Assembly: GCA_030849075.1 (NCBI GenBank)
Contig: JASAOO010003558.1
Span: 90,949-154,948 of the forward strand
DNA from: Zelonia costaricensis
Taxonomy: Eukaryota > Euglenozoa > Kinetoplastea > Trypanosomatida > Trypanosomatidae
Length of the DNA: 64,000 nucleotides
Direction: 5' to 3'
Shown here piece after piece: positions 29,032-38,764 of the stretch. The notes below the pieces were generated by a model. That model made no database searches and had not been told where the DNA came from. It saw only the letters and a list, made by a program, of their open reading frames with translations. Made by a program: the position numbers and the translations under genes. Positions within the stretch are counted from its first letter, which is position 1. Each line of letters opens with the position of its first letter.

Positions 29032-30299
29032 GGCATCGATGGGTGTGTGCTCGTGGTGCCGCAAACCGACAGTACGGGGAGGGGAAGGGAGAAAGAAGAA
29101 GAGCGAGGCTTAAGCAGATTCCACGTGCACCAGGGCAGAAGCCTGGCTCTTCTGATGAATGGTAGACAGTAGTCGAGTCAACAAGGAAAAAGAGCCCGCG
29201 GGAGAGGTGGAGGAAGGAGGGAGGGGACGGAAGCAAGATCAGCCTCCGCGACTCTGCCTCTGTGCGTGCGTGTGTGCACCGGATTCGTGTACACACTCAA
29301 GACACAGAGCGAGGGGGGGAAGAGAAACAGAAGGAGCAGCAGCAGCAGCGGTGGGACCCTGCGGTGCTGGATATATACACGTGCGTGTACAAGTACAAAC
29401 GCGTCCGTACTGGATGCTGGTAGGCGTGTGTTTGAGGTGGAGGGGGGCGAGGAGGGGGGGGGCTTGTTTGAGGAGAATAACCGAGTAATAGGGAGGGGGG
29501 AGGAGGAAACAGAGTGTGTGTGTGTTGGGGGGGGGGGGGGGGTGGAGTGGAGTGGAGATGGGTGAGGGACGGGCACCTCCTGCGCGTGTGGGTGCACTCG
29601 CTGCGGAGTGAGGCGGTTTCGCGTTCGTGCAGAGGTGACGATGACAGGAAAGGATGGAGCATGATGGTGCGCCAAGAGAGAGGGTGCGAGGCAGGTAGCT
29701 TGGTTCTCCTTTGCCAGTGGTGGGACGCATGTCTGATGGCGAGCCGGCGTCGGGTGACGTCGCCGGCCCAACGAACTCGCCATCGTGAACAAGCGCTTCG
29801 CACGCGAGGGGACATGAACAGCTCCACAGATCGCACAGCATGCCATTTGGTCAAGTGAAGCGAACCCTCTCCCCTCACCACCCTTGCCCCGAACGGACAA
29901 ACGAGGCGCTTCTCCAACGCAGGCGCGCGAGCTGCCACTCGACACCGCCAAGCCCACCGCGCGACGCAAGGCTCCGCGTGCATTCACGACACGCGAGACA
30001 ACGCATTACTGCGCTCTGTTGTTGTTGTCTTCTTCGCTTTTTCTCGCGTGTGTTAAGCGCCTCTGCAGTTACTCAGAGAACACAGTTAGCCGTCAGTAGA
30101 AAACAGAGCCCCGCCTCCCCCCCCCCTCCGCAAACGGAGGGGGGGGGCTGGCCAGGGAGACGAAGGGTGCGACGCGGCAGACAAGCAACCGCGTTTTCGT
30201 GTTTGTGTGCCTCGTCGCTTCTCATCACCGCTTGTGAGGTCGCTTTAGGCGCAGCGAACCCGTGGCGCCTGCGAGCCCACGACGAGGACCCAGCGCGCG
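29032..30299. other. 1.27-kb intergenic stretch / UTP13 3' UTR
   Basis: Holds a 16-base G-run at 29527-29542 and a strong GC hairpin at 30118-30147. A patch of ordinary complexity at 29690-29860 encodes nothing recognisable. Confidence 0.65.
30118..30147 (-). other. 13-bp GC hairpin in the UTP13 3' UTR
   Basis: In RNA sense, nine C plus TCCG, a four-base loop (TTTG), then CGGA plus nine G: 13 perfect pairs. It lies about 150 nt past the UTP13 stop codon. It is not followed by a U-run, so it does not resemble a bacterial-type terminator. A role in RNA stability or processing is possible but untested. Confidence 0.8.
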
Positions 30300-33200
30300 T
30301 CACTCGGCACGCACACGCTTCGCTGGAGGCGACTCTGTTGCCGCGGCCAGCGCACCGCTGTCACGGCTCACAAATGGAGGTTGTGTCGTGAGCGCGTTCG
30401 GCGTGAGGCCGCGAATGACGTAGTCGATGTAGTACGTGCGGCGCAGCAGGTCGTGCTGCCGCTGGCTGTGCTTGCGCGTGTAGGCGAGCAGCGGCTCCAC
30501 GAGCGCGGCCATGGCGGGAAGCTGCGCAACCGCCTCGAAGTGCCGCGAGGAGAGGAGGACGTACAGCACCAGCGTGGCCACCATGCAGTGCCGACTGTTG
30601 GTGATCCACTCCCGCGTGTACTGCAGCAGCCGCGTCATCTCGTCCGCCTTCAGCGACGGCAGCAGCTCCGTGCGCAGCGCCGTCTCGCACTGCCCCGCAT
30701 CCTTGGCACACCACCGCACGATGACCTGGCGCAGGTGGCGTGGGTGGTTCAGCCGCAGCGCCAGCATGAAAGCCTCCGAGAACTCGCCCTTGCGCAGCGC
30801 GTTGGCCAGCGCCTGCTCCTGCAGGATCATCTCGTGCCGGTCCTCCGTCACACGCGCCACCTCCTCCGCGGTGTAGTCCTCTGTCGCAATCAGCACGCCG
30901 TCCGCGGCGCCTGTGTAGAAGATCGTCTCCCCCGTCGCCGCCCGCTCCTCCACCGCGAGGGCCCACACCTTCTCCGTGTGCGCCTCCGCCGACCACACCG
31001 ACTCCGAGGAGGCGATGGCCCACACCCGCAGCACGCCCTCCGCGTTGCCGGTGACGAGCTGCGTGCCCTTGTTGAAGAAGTCGAGCTGCAGCACCGACGT
31101 GCGGTCCACCTGCAGCGCCTTGAGGCACGTCAGCGAGACGAGCGACCAGAGCCGCACCGAGCCGTCGTTCGAGGCCGAGGCGAGCACGCGATCCACCGGC
31201 GAAAAGGTGAGGGCGGAGATGCCGCGCCGGTGCCCTTTTAGCGAAGCCTCGCGGTACATCTTCTTGCCCGTGATGTTCCACACATTCACCGCCTTGTCCT
31301 TGCCCCCCGTGGCAACGTACTGATCGTTGGGGGCAACCGCCACCGTGTAGATCGGGCCCGTGTGGGCCGCATTGACGCCGCTGCGGTGCGCCATCTCAAC
31401 CGCGCGCGACCGCGCCGCCGACGCCGAGGACGTGAGCGACGCCGGCGGCGATGCGGCAGCACCAGCTGCCCGCTCCGCGAGCGGCACCCCGACGTCCCAC
31501 ATGCGCAAGTTCTCGTCGCTGGAGACGGAGAAGAGAAGCAGGTAGGTGTCTGTCTGCTTGCCGTTGAAGCACAGCGACGTCACCTCGGCCGTGTGGCCGC
31601 CCACCCCGCGCAGCACCGTCTCGCACGTGACGGTCGACCAGACCCGCACCTCCTTGTCCTTCGCCCCGGTCGCAACCCACGCACCGTCGCTGCTCACCGC
31701 GCAGCAGAGCACAACGTCGGTGTGGCCACGCAACGCCCGCGACGAGACGCAGCCGTCCTCGGCGTACAGCCGCACCTCCTTGCTGTTCGTCACCACAGCG
31801 CGGTGCAGCGGGGCGCCGGCTGGGAACAGCTTCACGTCCAGCAGCTGATCCAGAAAGCCAACGAGCGTGTGTGCCGACGTGTACTGCGCCGCCTCCGTGG
31901 TAGAGGGCACGAGGAGCTGGACGTTGAAGCCGGCGTCGCCGACGTACAGCCGCGAGGTGTCCGCGGCGTGCGGCACGTCGTGCACGGCAAACCCATGCAT
32001 CCGCTGCGCCCCTGCCCCCTTCGGCCGACCCGCGACGAGGAGCGACCGCACAAACGCCTCCTCCGCGCTGTCCTCGGCATCGGCCGCGGGGGGCTTGGGC
32101 AGGCGGCGCACCACCTGCACCGTCTCGGCGACGCCCACGCGGTACGTCGTCACGACGCCGTCCATGGCGCCAATGTGCAGCAGCCCGGTGCTCTCGAAGG
32201 CCGCGCAGGACACGTGCTCCTTCACGACAATCGCGCGCACCTCCTTGAGCTCGGCCGACTTGCGGCTCTCGAGGCCGGCCATCTTGCACACAGCGAGGCG
32301 GCGGTCCCGGGCTATCGAGAAGACGTGCGTGCCGTCGTCGTTGAAGGCCATGGACTCGACCGCCTGCACGTGCGGGCGTCCCGCCGCGACGACCTTCTTT
32401 GCCACGAAGTCAAAGACGGTGACGTGGCCCTCGAAGGAGCCGACGGCGAGGTAGCTCTCGCTGGGGTCGAGGCACACGCTCTGCACCAGCGAGCTGTGCG
32501 CGCAGACGAGGTTGTGCGTGAGGTGGTGGTGGAACACGTTCCACACCTTTACGCTGCCGTCCGTGGCGCCAGAGACGAGGTAGGTGCCGCTCTGCGAGAA
32601 GTGCACGGCGGAGATGGCGTGCTGGGCAGCGGTCCAGCTGCGCTGCAGCTCCGCCGTGTACTGCACCACTGCCGCCGCGGGCAGCACGGCACTCGGCGCC
32701 GCGGCCGACGCGTCCTCGTCCACCTCGGCGCTCGCCTCGCCCGCTGGCGACGACGATGCCGCTGGTGCCGGCGTTGGCAGTTCCACGCGGGCGTTAATGC
32801 GCAGCACATAGATCTGCAGCGCCCGCGTGCCCACCGCGACGTAGCAGCCGGGCGGCGCAGCCAACTCCTCCCTCGTCGCCTTCGCCGCAGTCGCCGCAGC
32901 TGTGCTCTTCGTGGCGTGCGGTGCCGTGCTGGCCTCCGCCTCCTCGTCGGCCTCGACCTTCACCGTCTTGCTCTTCTTTTTGCTGGTCGGTGTCTCTGTC
33001 TTGAGCGTGGTGCCCGCACGATTCTTGCTGTTACCCGGCGCCGCCGTGCCGTTCTCACCCGCCGCAGCGAGGTCGTCTGCCGCGTCGGGCACAGTGACGG
33101 CGTCGATGTGCAGGATGACATCCTCGATGGGCAGCGTGTAGCTGCACAGCACCTCGCCGGTGGTCGCCCGCACGACGTTCACGGCATCCCCGCAGGCCAT

Positions 33201-33374
33201 CACAAGGCATTCCTCCGGCGCCGTGGCACTCGCCGGTGACGCCGCCACGGAGGGCGAGGCCGCGGACGCGTCGGCGGGGGTGCGGAGCACCGGCAGCACG
33301 ACGGAAGCGAGAGCGCCGCCGCTGAAGATGGGCTCCTGCGCCCACCGGGTGCGGAAGCAGTTCTTGCCTTCCAT
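30300..33374 (-). CDS. UTP13: UTP13/TBL3-like WD40 protein of the SSU processome (1024 aa)
   Basis: UTP13 (human TBL3) is a UTP-B subunit of the U3 snoRNP processome, acting in the nucleolus on 18S pre-rRNA. WD40 repeats fill about residues 60-830, with typical GH and WD ends (for example SGATDGSVKVWN, TGAKDKEVRVWS, TGGKDKAVNVWN, ASASNDGSVRLWS), enough for two propellers. The Utp13-specific C-terminal helical domain follows at about 841-995 (LQEQALANALRKGEFSEAF, then ALRLNHPRHLRQVI, then LLQYTREWITNS). The tail PAKRVR is NLS-like. A Lys-rich insert with acidic runs lies near 110-160. The start is the ATG at 33374 (MEGKNCFRTRW), as 53 upstream codons translate the pyrimidine-rich leader. WD repeats alone would be ambiguous; the C-terminal domain settles the family. 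Confidence 0.9.
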   Translation of the reverse strand: MEGKNCFRTRWAQEPIFSGGALASVVLPVLRTPADASAASPSVAASPASATAPEECLVMACGDAVNVVRATTGEVLCSYTLPIEDVILHIDAVTVPDAADDLAAAGENGTAAPGNSKNRAGTTLKTETPTSKKKSKTVKVEADEEAEASTAPHATKSTAAATAAKATREELAAPPGCYVAVGTRALQIYVLRINARVELPTPAPAASSSPAGEASAEVDEDASAAAPSAVLPAAAVVQYTAELQRSWTAAQHAISAVHFSQSGTYLVSGATDGSVKVWNVFHHHLTHNLVCAHSSLVQSVCLDPSESYLAVGSFEGHVTVFDFVAKKVVAAGRPHVQAVESMAFNDDGTHVFSIARDRRLAVCKMAGLESRKSAELKEVRAIVVKEHVSCAAFESTGLLHIGAMDGVVTTYRVGVAETVQVVRRLPKPPAADAEDSAEEAFVRSLLVAGRPKGAGAQRMHGFAVHDVPHAADTSRLYVGDAGFNVQLLVPSTTEAAQYTSAHTLVGFLDQLLDVKLFPAGAPLHRAVVTNSKEVRLYAEDGCVSSRALRGHTDVVLCCAVSSDGAWVATGAKDKEVRVWSTVTCETVLRGVGGHTAEVTSLCFNGKQTDTYLLLFSVSSDENLRMWDVGVPLAERAAGAAASPPASLTSSASAARSRAVEMAHRSGVNAAHTGPIYTVAVAPNDQYVATGGKDKAVNVWNITGKKMYREASLKGHRRGISALTFSPVDRVLASASNDGSVRLWSLVSLTCLKALQVDRTSVLQLDFFNKGTQLVTGNAEGVLRVWAIASSESVWSAEAHTEKVWALAVEERAATGETIFYTGAADGVLIATEDYTAEEVARVTEDRHEMILQEQALANALRKGEFSEAFMLALRLNHPRHLRQVIVRWCAKDAGQCETALRTELLPSLKADEMTRLLQYTREWITNSRHCMVATLVLYVLLSSRHFEAVAQLPAMAALVEPLLAYTRKHSQRQHDLLRRTYYIDYVIRGLTPNALTTQPPFVSRDSGALAAATESPPAKRVRAE

Positions 33375-34136
33375 CAGCTTCTCGCGTGCAAAGAGCGAAG
33401 AAGGGGGAAGGGTATGGTGTGGGAAGACGGAGAAGGGACGGGGGTTGTAAGCGTGTGCGTCTGCGCAGGTGCCGCAGAAGCAGTGTGAAGGCTGCACCAC
33501 ACGCGGAGTCGAGTGTGGTGATGGTGTTGTCATGCGCGAATGGGGAGGGGAGAAGAGGGAAGGGGTGCGATGGAGGGCAACAGGTGACGAAAAAAAAAAA
33601 AGGGCAGAGTCGTCACCGCATGCAGCAGGTGTGGCGTACGTGGGTCACATAAAGACGCCATCACCGTGAATGCGTCGGGGCCTGTGGTCAAGCGCAGCCA
33701 CGATTCCTTCGCTGCCCCAGGGCTTCCTGCTCTCCCCGCTACGCGCGCACGGAGACGTCGCCGCTCTGTTTTGTTTCCCTCTTCTAACCGTTGATGTAGA
33801 GAAATGGGTGACGCCGTCGAAGCGTCCTACCAGCACAGCAGCAGACACCGCGTGAAACAATGACGAGGAGGGGGAGAGAGAGAAGGGGAGGACGGAACGA
33901 GAGCACACACACACACACATACACACATGCATACATACACACATACACGCACGTACACACAGAGAGAGTGAGAAAGACAGACAGAGCAGCCCAGTAGTTG
34001 CAGCACACGTGCACACACACACACACACACAAACACGTACCCACGCCGGGGGGAAGGGGGGGGAACGCAACAGAGCCCACGTTCCCCATTCTCAGCCTTT
34101 TTTTGTGGCTGTTTTCGTCTCTAGTGCGTGTCCGGG
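33375..34136. other. 0.76-kb intergenic stretch
   Basis: Contains a predicted acceptor near 33381, an A-run at 33590-33601, and CA-rich repeats at 33903-33960 and 34012-34032 in the BRF1 3' UTR. No gene. Confidence 0.65.
33381..33382 (-). promoter_or_regulatory. Predicted spliced-leader acceptor AG of UTP13
   Basis: A long C/T tract (33385-33440 in RNA sense) ends in GCACGCGAG, only seven nt before the ATG at 33374. If used, it excludes the upstream in-frame ATG at 33533 from the mRNA. Confidence 0.45.
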
Positions 34137-36206
34137 TCAGTCCCATTCTACGTGGCCCTCGTCCTCGCCGCCCTCCAGCATGCCCGGCAGCAACTCTTCG
34201 ATCTGCGAGAAGTCCACGACCCGCGCGGCGCGGCGGTGCAAGGCCCGCTCCATCGCTGTGGACACGTCCGCCGCCGGGGCAGCGATGACGCTGCGCCGCC
34301 GCCGCTTCGACGCACGCGCCTCGGCCAGCTTCGCGATCTCATCCTCCGTGCGGGCCCGCCCGCGCTTCCACTTCTCGCCGTAGAGGGAGACACCGACCCG
34401 CTCGCGGCGCAGCCGCTCTTCGTTGTTCATGACGAGGTACGGCACGATGTCGGTGCAGTCGTCGTCCTCCGGCTTCGGCAGCACGAGAAACTCCCACGGC
34501 AGGGCGTGGCGCCGCTCCCGATCGAACAGCAACTCCTCCAGCGCCAGCCGCACGTCCTCGTCGTCGCGGTCGAGGAAGGCGAAGGGGCTCTTCGCTTTCA
34601 CCGGCGTCCCCGGTGGCGGGCTGCTGCCCCGTGCTGGCTGTTGGGCCAGGGCGCCGTCCAGCCAGTCGTTCTGCGTCGAGCCCCCCATCGTCGCAGGCCC
34701 GGCAGCGCTGCCGCCACCCCCATCGGCCCCGGCCGTGCCGCTGCCCTCGTCATCGGCGAAGTCGAAGTCGTTGCGCAGCTGCATCACCTCCGCGTTGGTG
34801 TTGAGCAGCCGCGTGAACTCGCTCGTCATCCACTGCAGCTGCTCCGGCGAGTCCGCCACCGGCGCGTGCCCGTCCGCCGGCGGTGCGCCCGGCGTGGCGG
34901 GCTTGTCCGGCAGGAGGTAGAGGGGGATGCCGGTTGAGGAGACGCCCTCCCCGGTGGGCAGCAGCCCCGCCTCCGCGAGCGCGCGGTTCGCGTCGACGTC
35001 GCCGCCGACCTGCAGCGACGACTCGCGCTTGACAAGCAGCCGGTCCTCCTCCGCCTTCACGCTGCGCGCCACCTCCTCGAGGGGGATGGGCTTCGTGTTG
35101 GGCAGTCCGAGAATGTGGAGCTGCTGGGCCGGGGTGAGGCCGGTGAGGTCAAGGTTCTCTTCCAGCGGCGTGATGCCCTCGAGCTCGCAGTGCTTCAGGA
35201 TGAAGCGGCGCCACTTGTCACACCGCTCCGGCGTCGCCGGCTGCGAGGTCTTCGCCTCCGAGACGAGCTCGTAGAAGATGGCCGACAGCTCCCGCATGCT
35301 CGCGTGCACGTCCTCCTCGGTCGACTTGCGGCTCGAGTCGTTGAAGGCGGGCGGCAGCGTCGAGTTCGATGGCGCGTAGTCGTCGATGCTCTCGAGCCGC
35401 GCCGTCGGCGTGGCCGCAAACTCGGTGAGCCGCTTGCCGATCGTGTGCGAGGTGAGCCGCACCATGCCGCACACCTGCTCCGGCGTGCGGGGGATGCCGA
35501 AGACGTAGCAGGCAACGAGCAGGGCTGCGGCGCAGACGCCCATCGGACGGCGGCCGCAGCTGATCCAGTCATCGTGCATCGCGCGCAGCACCTTGAGGGC
35601 GCACACAATGACGTCGGCGGTCTGCGCGCCGAGGTCCATCTGCTCTGCAAAGCGCTGCACGTAGCAGGACGGGTCAACGACGGGCACCTCGGTGTGGGTG
35701 GCCTGGCAGAGGTACTTCATCTGCGCCAAGATCGCGCGCGGGTCCTCGCCGTTGACCTCGGCGAAGTCGTAGATGACGTGCGAGGTGCGCTCGCGGCGGC
35801 ACGCGGCGTAAAGGCAGGCGCACAACACGTTTGGGCGTGTGCCCGTGATGGCGTTCATGTTGATGGCGACCTTGTAGATGCCCAGCGCGCACTCCACCGT
35901 CTCCTCGCTGATGTCCAGTGAGCGGGCAATCGCGATCATCTCGCGACGGGCCTTGTCGATGGTGGGCCGCCAGTGCGAGTGCACCATCGTCGCGTTATTG
36001 CCCGAGTACGAGGCGGGGCGAACCTTGCCCGCCAGACTGCGCAGCCGGTTTGCCTTGGAGTTGCCCTTCTGCTGCCCCGCCTCCGCGAAGACGGGGTCGA
36101 GCTCGAACTGCTCATTCACAACGACATCGCCACAGATGGTGCACGTCGTGCTGCCGCTCTGCCGGTCCACGTACAGCGCGGAGGTGGGGTGGGTGCAGCC
36201 CGACAT
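34137..36206 (-). CDS. BRF1: TFIIIB subunit BRF1 (689 aa)
   Basis: BRF1 joins TBP and B'' to recruit RNA polymerase III to tRNA, 5S and U-snRNA genes. The TFIIB-type zinc ribbon is at 4-25 (C4, H6, then CTIC at 22-25). Cyclin repeat 1 follows at about 72-165 (RPNVLCACLYAACRRE) and repeat 2 at about 178-270 (RRPMGVCAAALLVACYVFG). The C-terminal 400 residues hold conserved charged blocks, including ALEELLFDRERRHALPWEF and, near the end, KRRRRSV. The start is the ATG at 36206 (MSGCTHPTSALYV), 33 nt after a clear acceptor. Upstream codons encode Pro-His repeats from a GT-rich hexamer and are not coding. Confidence 0.95.
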   Translation of the reverse strand: MSGCTHPTSALYVDRQSGSTTCTICGDVVVNEQFELDPVFAEAGQQKGNSKANRLRSLAGKVRPASYSGNNATMVHSHWRPTIDKARREMIAIARSLDISEETVECALGIYKVAINMNAITGTRPNVLCACLYAACRRERTSHVIYDFAEVNGEDPRAILAQMKYLCQATHTEVPVVDPSCYVQRFAEQMDLGAQTADVIVCALKVLRAMHDDWISCGRRPMGVCAAALLVACYVFGIPRTPEQVCGMVRLTSHTIGKRLTEFAATPTARLESIDDYAPSNSTLPPAFNDSSRKSTEEDVHASMRELSAIFYELVSEAKTSQPATPERCDKWRRFILKHCELEGITPLEENLDLTGLTPAQQLHILGLPNTKPIPLEEVARSVKAEEDRLLVKRESSLQVGGDVDANRALAEAGLLPTGEGVSSTGIPLYLLPDKPATPGAPPADGHAPVADSPEQLQWMTSEFTRLLNTNAEVMQLRNDFDFADDEGSGTAGADGGGGSAAGPATMGGSTQNDWLDGALAQQPARGSSPPPGTPVKAKSPFAFLDRDDEDVRLALEELLFDRERRHALPWEFLVLPKPEDDDCTDIVPYLVMNNEERLRRERVGVSLYGEKWKRGRARTEDEIAKLAEARASKRRRRSVIAAPAADVSTAMERALHRRAARVVDFSQIEELLPGMLEGGEDEGHVEWD

Positions 36207-36239
36207 GACAGCGGCGGCGAAATCGGCGACGGCGCAGCG

Positions 36240-36241
36240 CT
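36240..36241 (-). promoter_or_regulatory. Predicted spliced-leader acceptor AG of BRF1
   Basis: RNA-sense CTCCGTCTTCCTTTCTCACAG ends here and gives a 33-nt 5' UTR to the ATG at 36206. Confidence 0.65.
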
Positions 36242-36341
36242 GTGAGAAAGGAAGACGGAGCTGACAACGCAAGTGATTCCCTTTTCTTCGAGGGAAGGAG
36301 GGAGAAGGAGGCGCTGCGTGTTGCAAGAAGCCCGCTCCCAA

Positions 36342-36385
36342 GTGTGGGTGTGGGTGTGGGTGTGGGCGTGGGCGTGGGTGTGGGG
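36342..36385. repeat. G-rich hexamer array, possible G-quadruplex
   Basis: Seven degenerate units of GTGTGG/GCGTGG on the plus strand. They contain four or more GGG runs separated by three bases, the classic quadruplex pattern. The G-rich strand is the DNA template strand for the minus-strand unit. Confidence 0.85.
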
Positions 36386-37078
36386 AGGGAGAGTGTCGAG
36401 TGGACCGCCTTGGCCTGGCCGTCACGTAGAACAGGGGAGGGGCGCGAGGCCTGACCTGACCGCGTGAGCGGGGTGAAGCACAGAAATGGGCAGACGGCGC
36501 TCTCGCGGCGCGGGACTACGCGGCGTAGCTGAGGAACACAGGATACGCCACACAGCGAGAGAGAGAGAAAGGAGACGTCCAGGTGCGAGTGTTGTATGAG
36601 GGGAGGCACGTTTCCATAAGCCTTGAGGTGAGGCCCGTGATGCGACGCCTGCGCACGTGTGGGGGGCACGAGGTGCCCGCCACAGATTACACGGAGCCGC
36701 CGTTCCCTTGCACGGGCCGTCTCCCTTGTCCGCAGTTTCGCAGCTGCCCGCTGCTCTCCGCGCAGCTCCGCCGAACATCAAGTCCGAGGCTGAGGCGCTC
36801 GTGGACGGCCAGTCCATCAGCGAGAGCGGCAGCGCTCGTGACGCACGCACGAGTACTCTCCTTCTCATGTGTTTAGCTGTGATGAAAGTGAGCGCATGCG
36901 CTCGGACAGACAAGCGGACACACGCGTTGCTTCACGCCCTGTCCGCCTCGCCTCGCCTCCCCTCCTCGGACCACCACCTGCAGAGCAACCAACGCACACG
37001 CGCCAAGCTCACGGTCAAGCTCACACGCGATGCAGCGCTGCCTTGCAATTCTTGCGACCTCTGGCCGCCCGCGCCGTC

Positions 37079-38272
37079 TCAGGTGGATAAGCCGGCAGGA
37101 GCGATGAAGGCCTGAAAGACGAAGCGGAAGCGCTGGGGGGCTAGCTCGCGCTCCGCCACCTGCTGCGCGCGCAGGCACACCGCCTCAAGCTTGCCGTAGA
37201 AGGTGAACATGTACGCTGGCCGATCGAAGAAGACCTCGACAACCACCTCGGTCGTGCCCGACTCCTTCCGTGTCCAGCCCAGCACGCGGTGCCGCATGCA
37301 GTGCGGGATCTCGTGTGGGAGCAGCTCGAGGAAGGTCTGCCGCACCAGCTCCGAGACCCGCTGCGGTGGCGTTAGGTCCGTCGCCTCGCGGCGCAGGTGC
37401 TGCCACGGGCCGGGCTTCGCGTACTGGCACAGGCAGTCTTTTAGCTCGACGAGTCCGCTGCCGCCCTTCACACTCACCTCGTGCGTCGCGGCCACGGGCA
37501 GGCCAAGCGACTCGAGGTCGGTGCGCATGGCGAAGTACAGCTCACGGTGCCGCGGCGTCTGCACCTTGTCCATCATCGTCATGGCCAGCACCACGGGCAG
37601 CTCACGACCAGCCGCGCGGCGCACCACCTCGGTGGCAATCACCTTGTGCTCCTTTTCCACAAAGCCGACCCCGACCGGGAGCGCCAGGACAACGAGATCG
37701 GCCACGAACACCGCGTCGTACGCTTTGACGGTGCCCGAGGCGAACCGGCGACGCGTGCGCTGCGTGTCGCGCGGCACGATGCCTGGCGTGTCGAGCAGCA
37801 GGAGTTGCGTGTCGTGCACCGTGGCCACCGCCTTGGTCCAGTCCTTCGTGCTGCCGTAGCGGTTGCTGACCGCGCCAACGTTGCTCAGCGCCAGGGCGTT
37901 CACGAGTGAAGTTTTACCGGCGTTCTGCGGCCCCAAGACGGCGGCGCGCAGCACGAGGGGGTTCGCTGGCTGCTGCGCCGCTGGCGTGGCATCCGCCGTC
38001 GCGCCCGGAAGGGGAGATGGCGAGGGGGGTGGAGAAGAAGGCGAGGCTGGGGCTCCCCCTCGTCCGGCGGTGGCCGACGCCGACGAGCTCGATAGCGGGG
38101 GGAACGCCTCCTCGACTGGGGTGTAGCGGCGCTCCTTGTAAACGCGCTGGAACCGCTTGGCAACGGCATCCACGCCCTCCTCGGCGTTCTCGGAGAGCAC
38201 GGAGACGATGCGCTGCTCCCACCGCCGCCGGTTCTGCAGCGACGTGCGGCAGACCCACGACCGCGTGAACAT
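37079..38272 (-). CDS. Era-like GTPase, probably mitochondrial (397 aa)
   Basis: Era proteins are GTPases that chaperone small-subunit rRNA assembly; eukaryotic ERAL1 works in the mitochondrion. G1 is GPQNAGKT (114-121), G3 DTPG (161-164) and G5 SVKGGSG (267-273). The segment SELVRQTFLELLPHEIPHCM (307-326) matches the Era linker before the KH domain. The KH-like region is 340-392, but its GxxG loop is not obvious. G4 reads TMMD (232-235) instead of NKxD, with the following Lys kept, which is an unusual change. The first 50 residues are basic with few acidic residues, fitting a mitochondrial presequence; 55-103 is a Ser/Pro linker. The start at 38272 (MFTRSWVCRT) follows a good acceptor. Confidence 0.88.
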   Translation of the reverse strand: MFTRSWVCRTSLQNRRRWEQRIVSVLSENAEEGVDAVAKRFQRVYKERRYTPVEEAFPPLSSSSASATAGRGGAPASPSSPPPSPSPLPGATADATPAAQQPANPLVLRAAVLGPQNAGKTSLVNALALSNVGAVSNRYGSTKDWTKAVATVHDTQLLLLDTPGIVPRDTQRTRRRFASGTVKAYDAVFVADLVVLALPVGVGFVEKEHKVIATEVVRRAAGRELPVVLAMTMMDKVQTPRHRELYFAMRTDLESLGLPVAATHEVSVKGGSGLVELKDCLCQYAKPGPWQHLRREATDLTPPQRVSELVRQTFLELLPHEIPHCMRHRVLGWTRKESGTTEVVVEVFFDRPAYMFTFYGKLEAVCLRAQQVAERELAPQRFRFVFQAFIAPAGLST

Positions 38273-38764
38273 TTCTCGGTTTCCCTCTGTCCTTCGTCGC
38301 TCTTGCTGCTCGAGGAGCGCTGGGGTGTGGGGGAGGGGGAGGGGAAGCGTGGTGTGACGGAGATGTGGGAGACCCGGTGTGAGACTGAGAAGGGGGGAGG
38401 TGGGCACGAGGGAGGGCGGGAGGCGAAGTCAGACATGCAGCAGCAAGCGGGTGTCCTCGTCCGAGGCAAGACAAGGCGCCCAAGCACCTCGGCATCCGCG
38501 CGGTCCCCGCCACAAGAGGGCTGTGAGCCGTCAAGGCAACCGCAGCTTGTGGGGCGGCTAGTGGCGCCGCGCGCGGCAGCACTGCACGACGCTGTTCGAC
38601 GTGAGCGCGAAACTGCTCGGCTTCCCTTTTCTGTGTGCGTGTGTGTGCGTGTGTACGCGTGTGGCCTTGTGTCGCTGTGTACCAGCCCTCATCGTTGTGA
38701 AGAGGTCCCAGCCTTCGCCCGCTACTCAAAAGGCACATGCGCGGGGCAATATCGTCGGCCGGTG
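38273..38764. other. 0.5-kb intergenic stretch
   Basis: Contains the C/T tract and AG for the Era-like gene at its left end. The rest is mixed sequence with GT repeats near 38640-38665. No gene. Confidence 0.65.
38320..38321 (-). promoter_or_regulatory. Predicted spliced-leader acceptor AG of the Era-like gene
   Basis: RNA-sense CCCCTCCCCCTCCCCC then ACACCCCAG ends here, 47 nt before the ATG at 38272. Confidence 0.6.

Larger units (their letters stand above)
36207..37078. other. 0.87-kb intergenic stretch with a G-rich hexamer array
   Basis: Holds the BRF1 acceptor at 36240-36241 and the (GTGTGG)n-type array at 36342-36385. The segment 36590-37060 is of ordinary complexity and forms the downstream side of the Era-like gene. 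No gene found. Confidence 0.65.

Noticed and set aside
31362..33239. 625-codon plus-strand open frame
   Set aside because: Antisense of the UTP13 gene, Arg/His-rich shadow without motifs.
33375..33533. In-frame upstream ATG at 33533 for UTP13
   Set aside because: The 53 extra codons translate a pyrimidine-rich leader that ends in a plausible splice acceptor; the family-like sequence begins at MEGKNCF.
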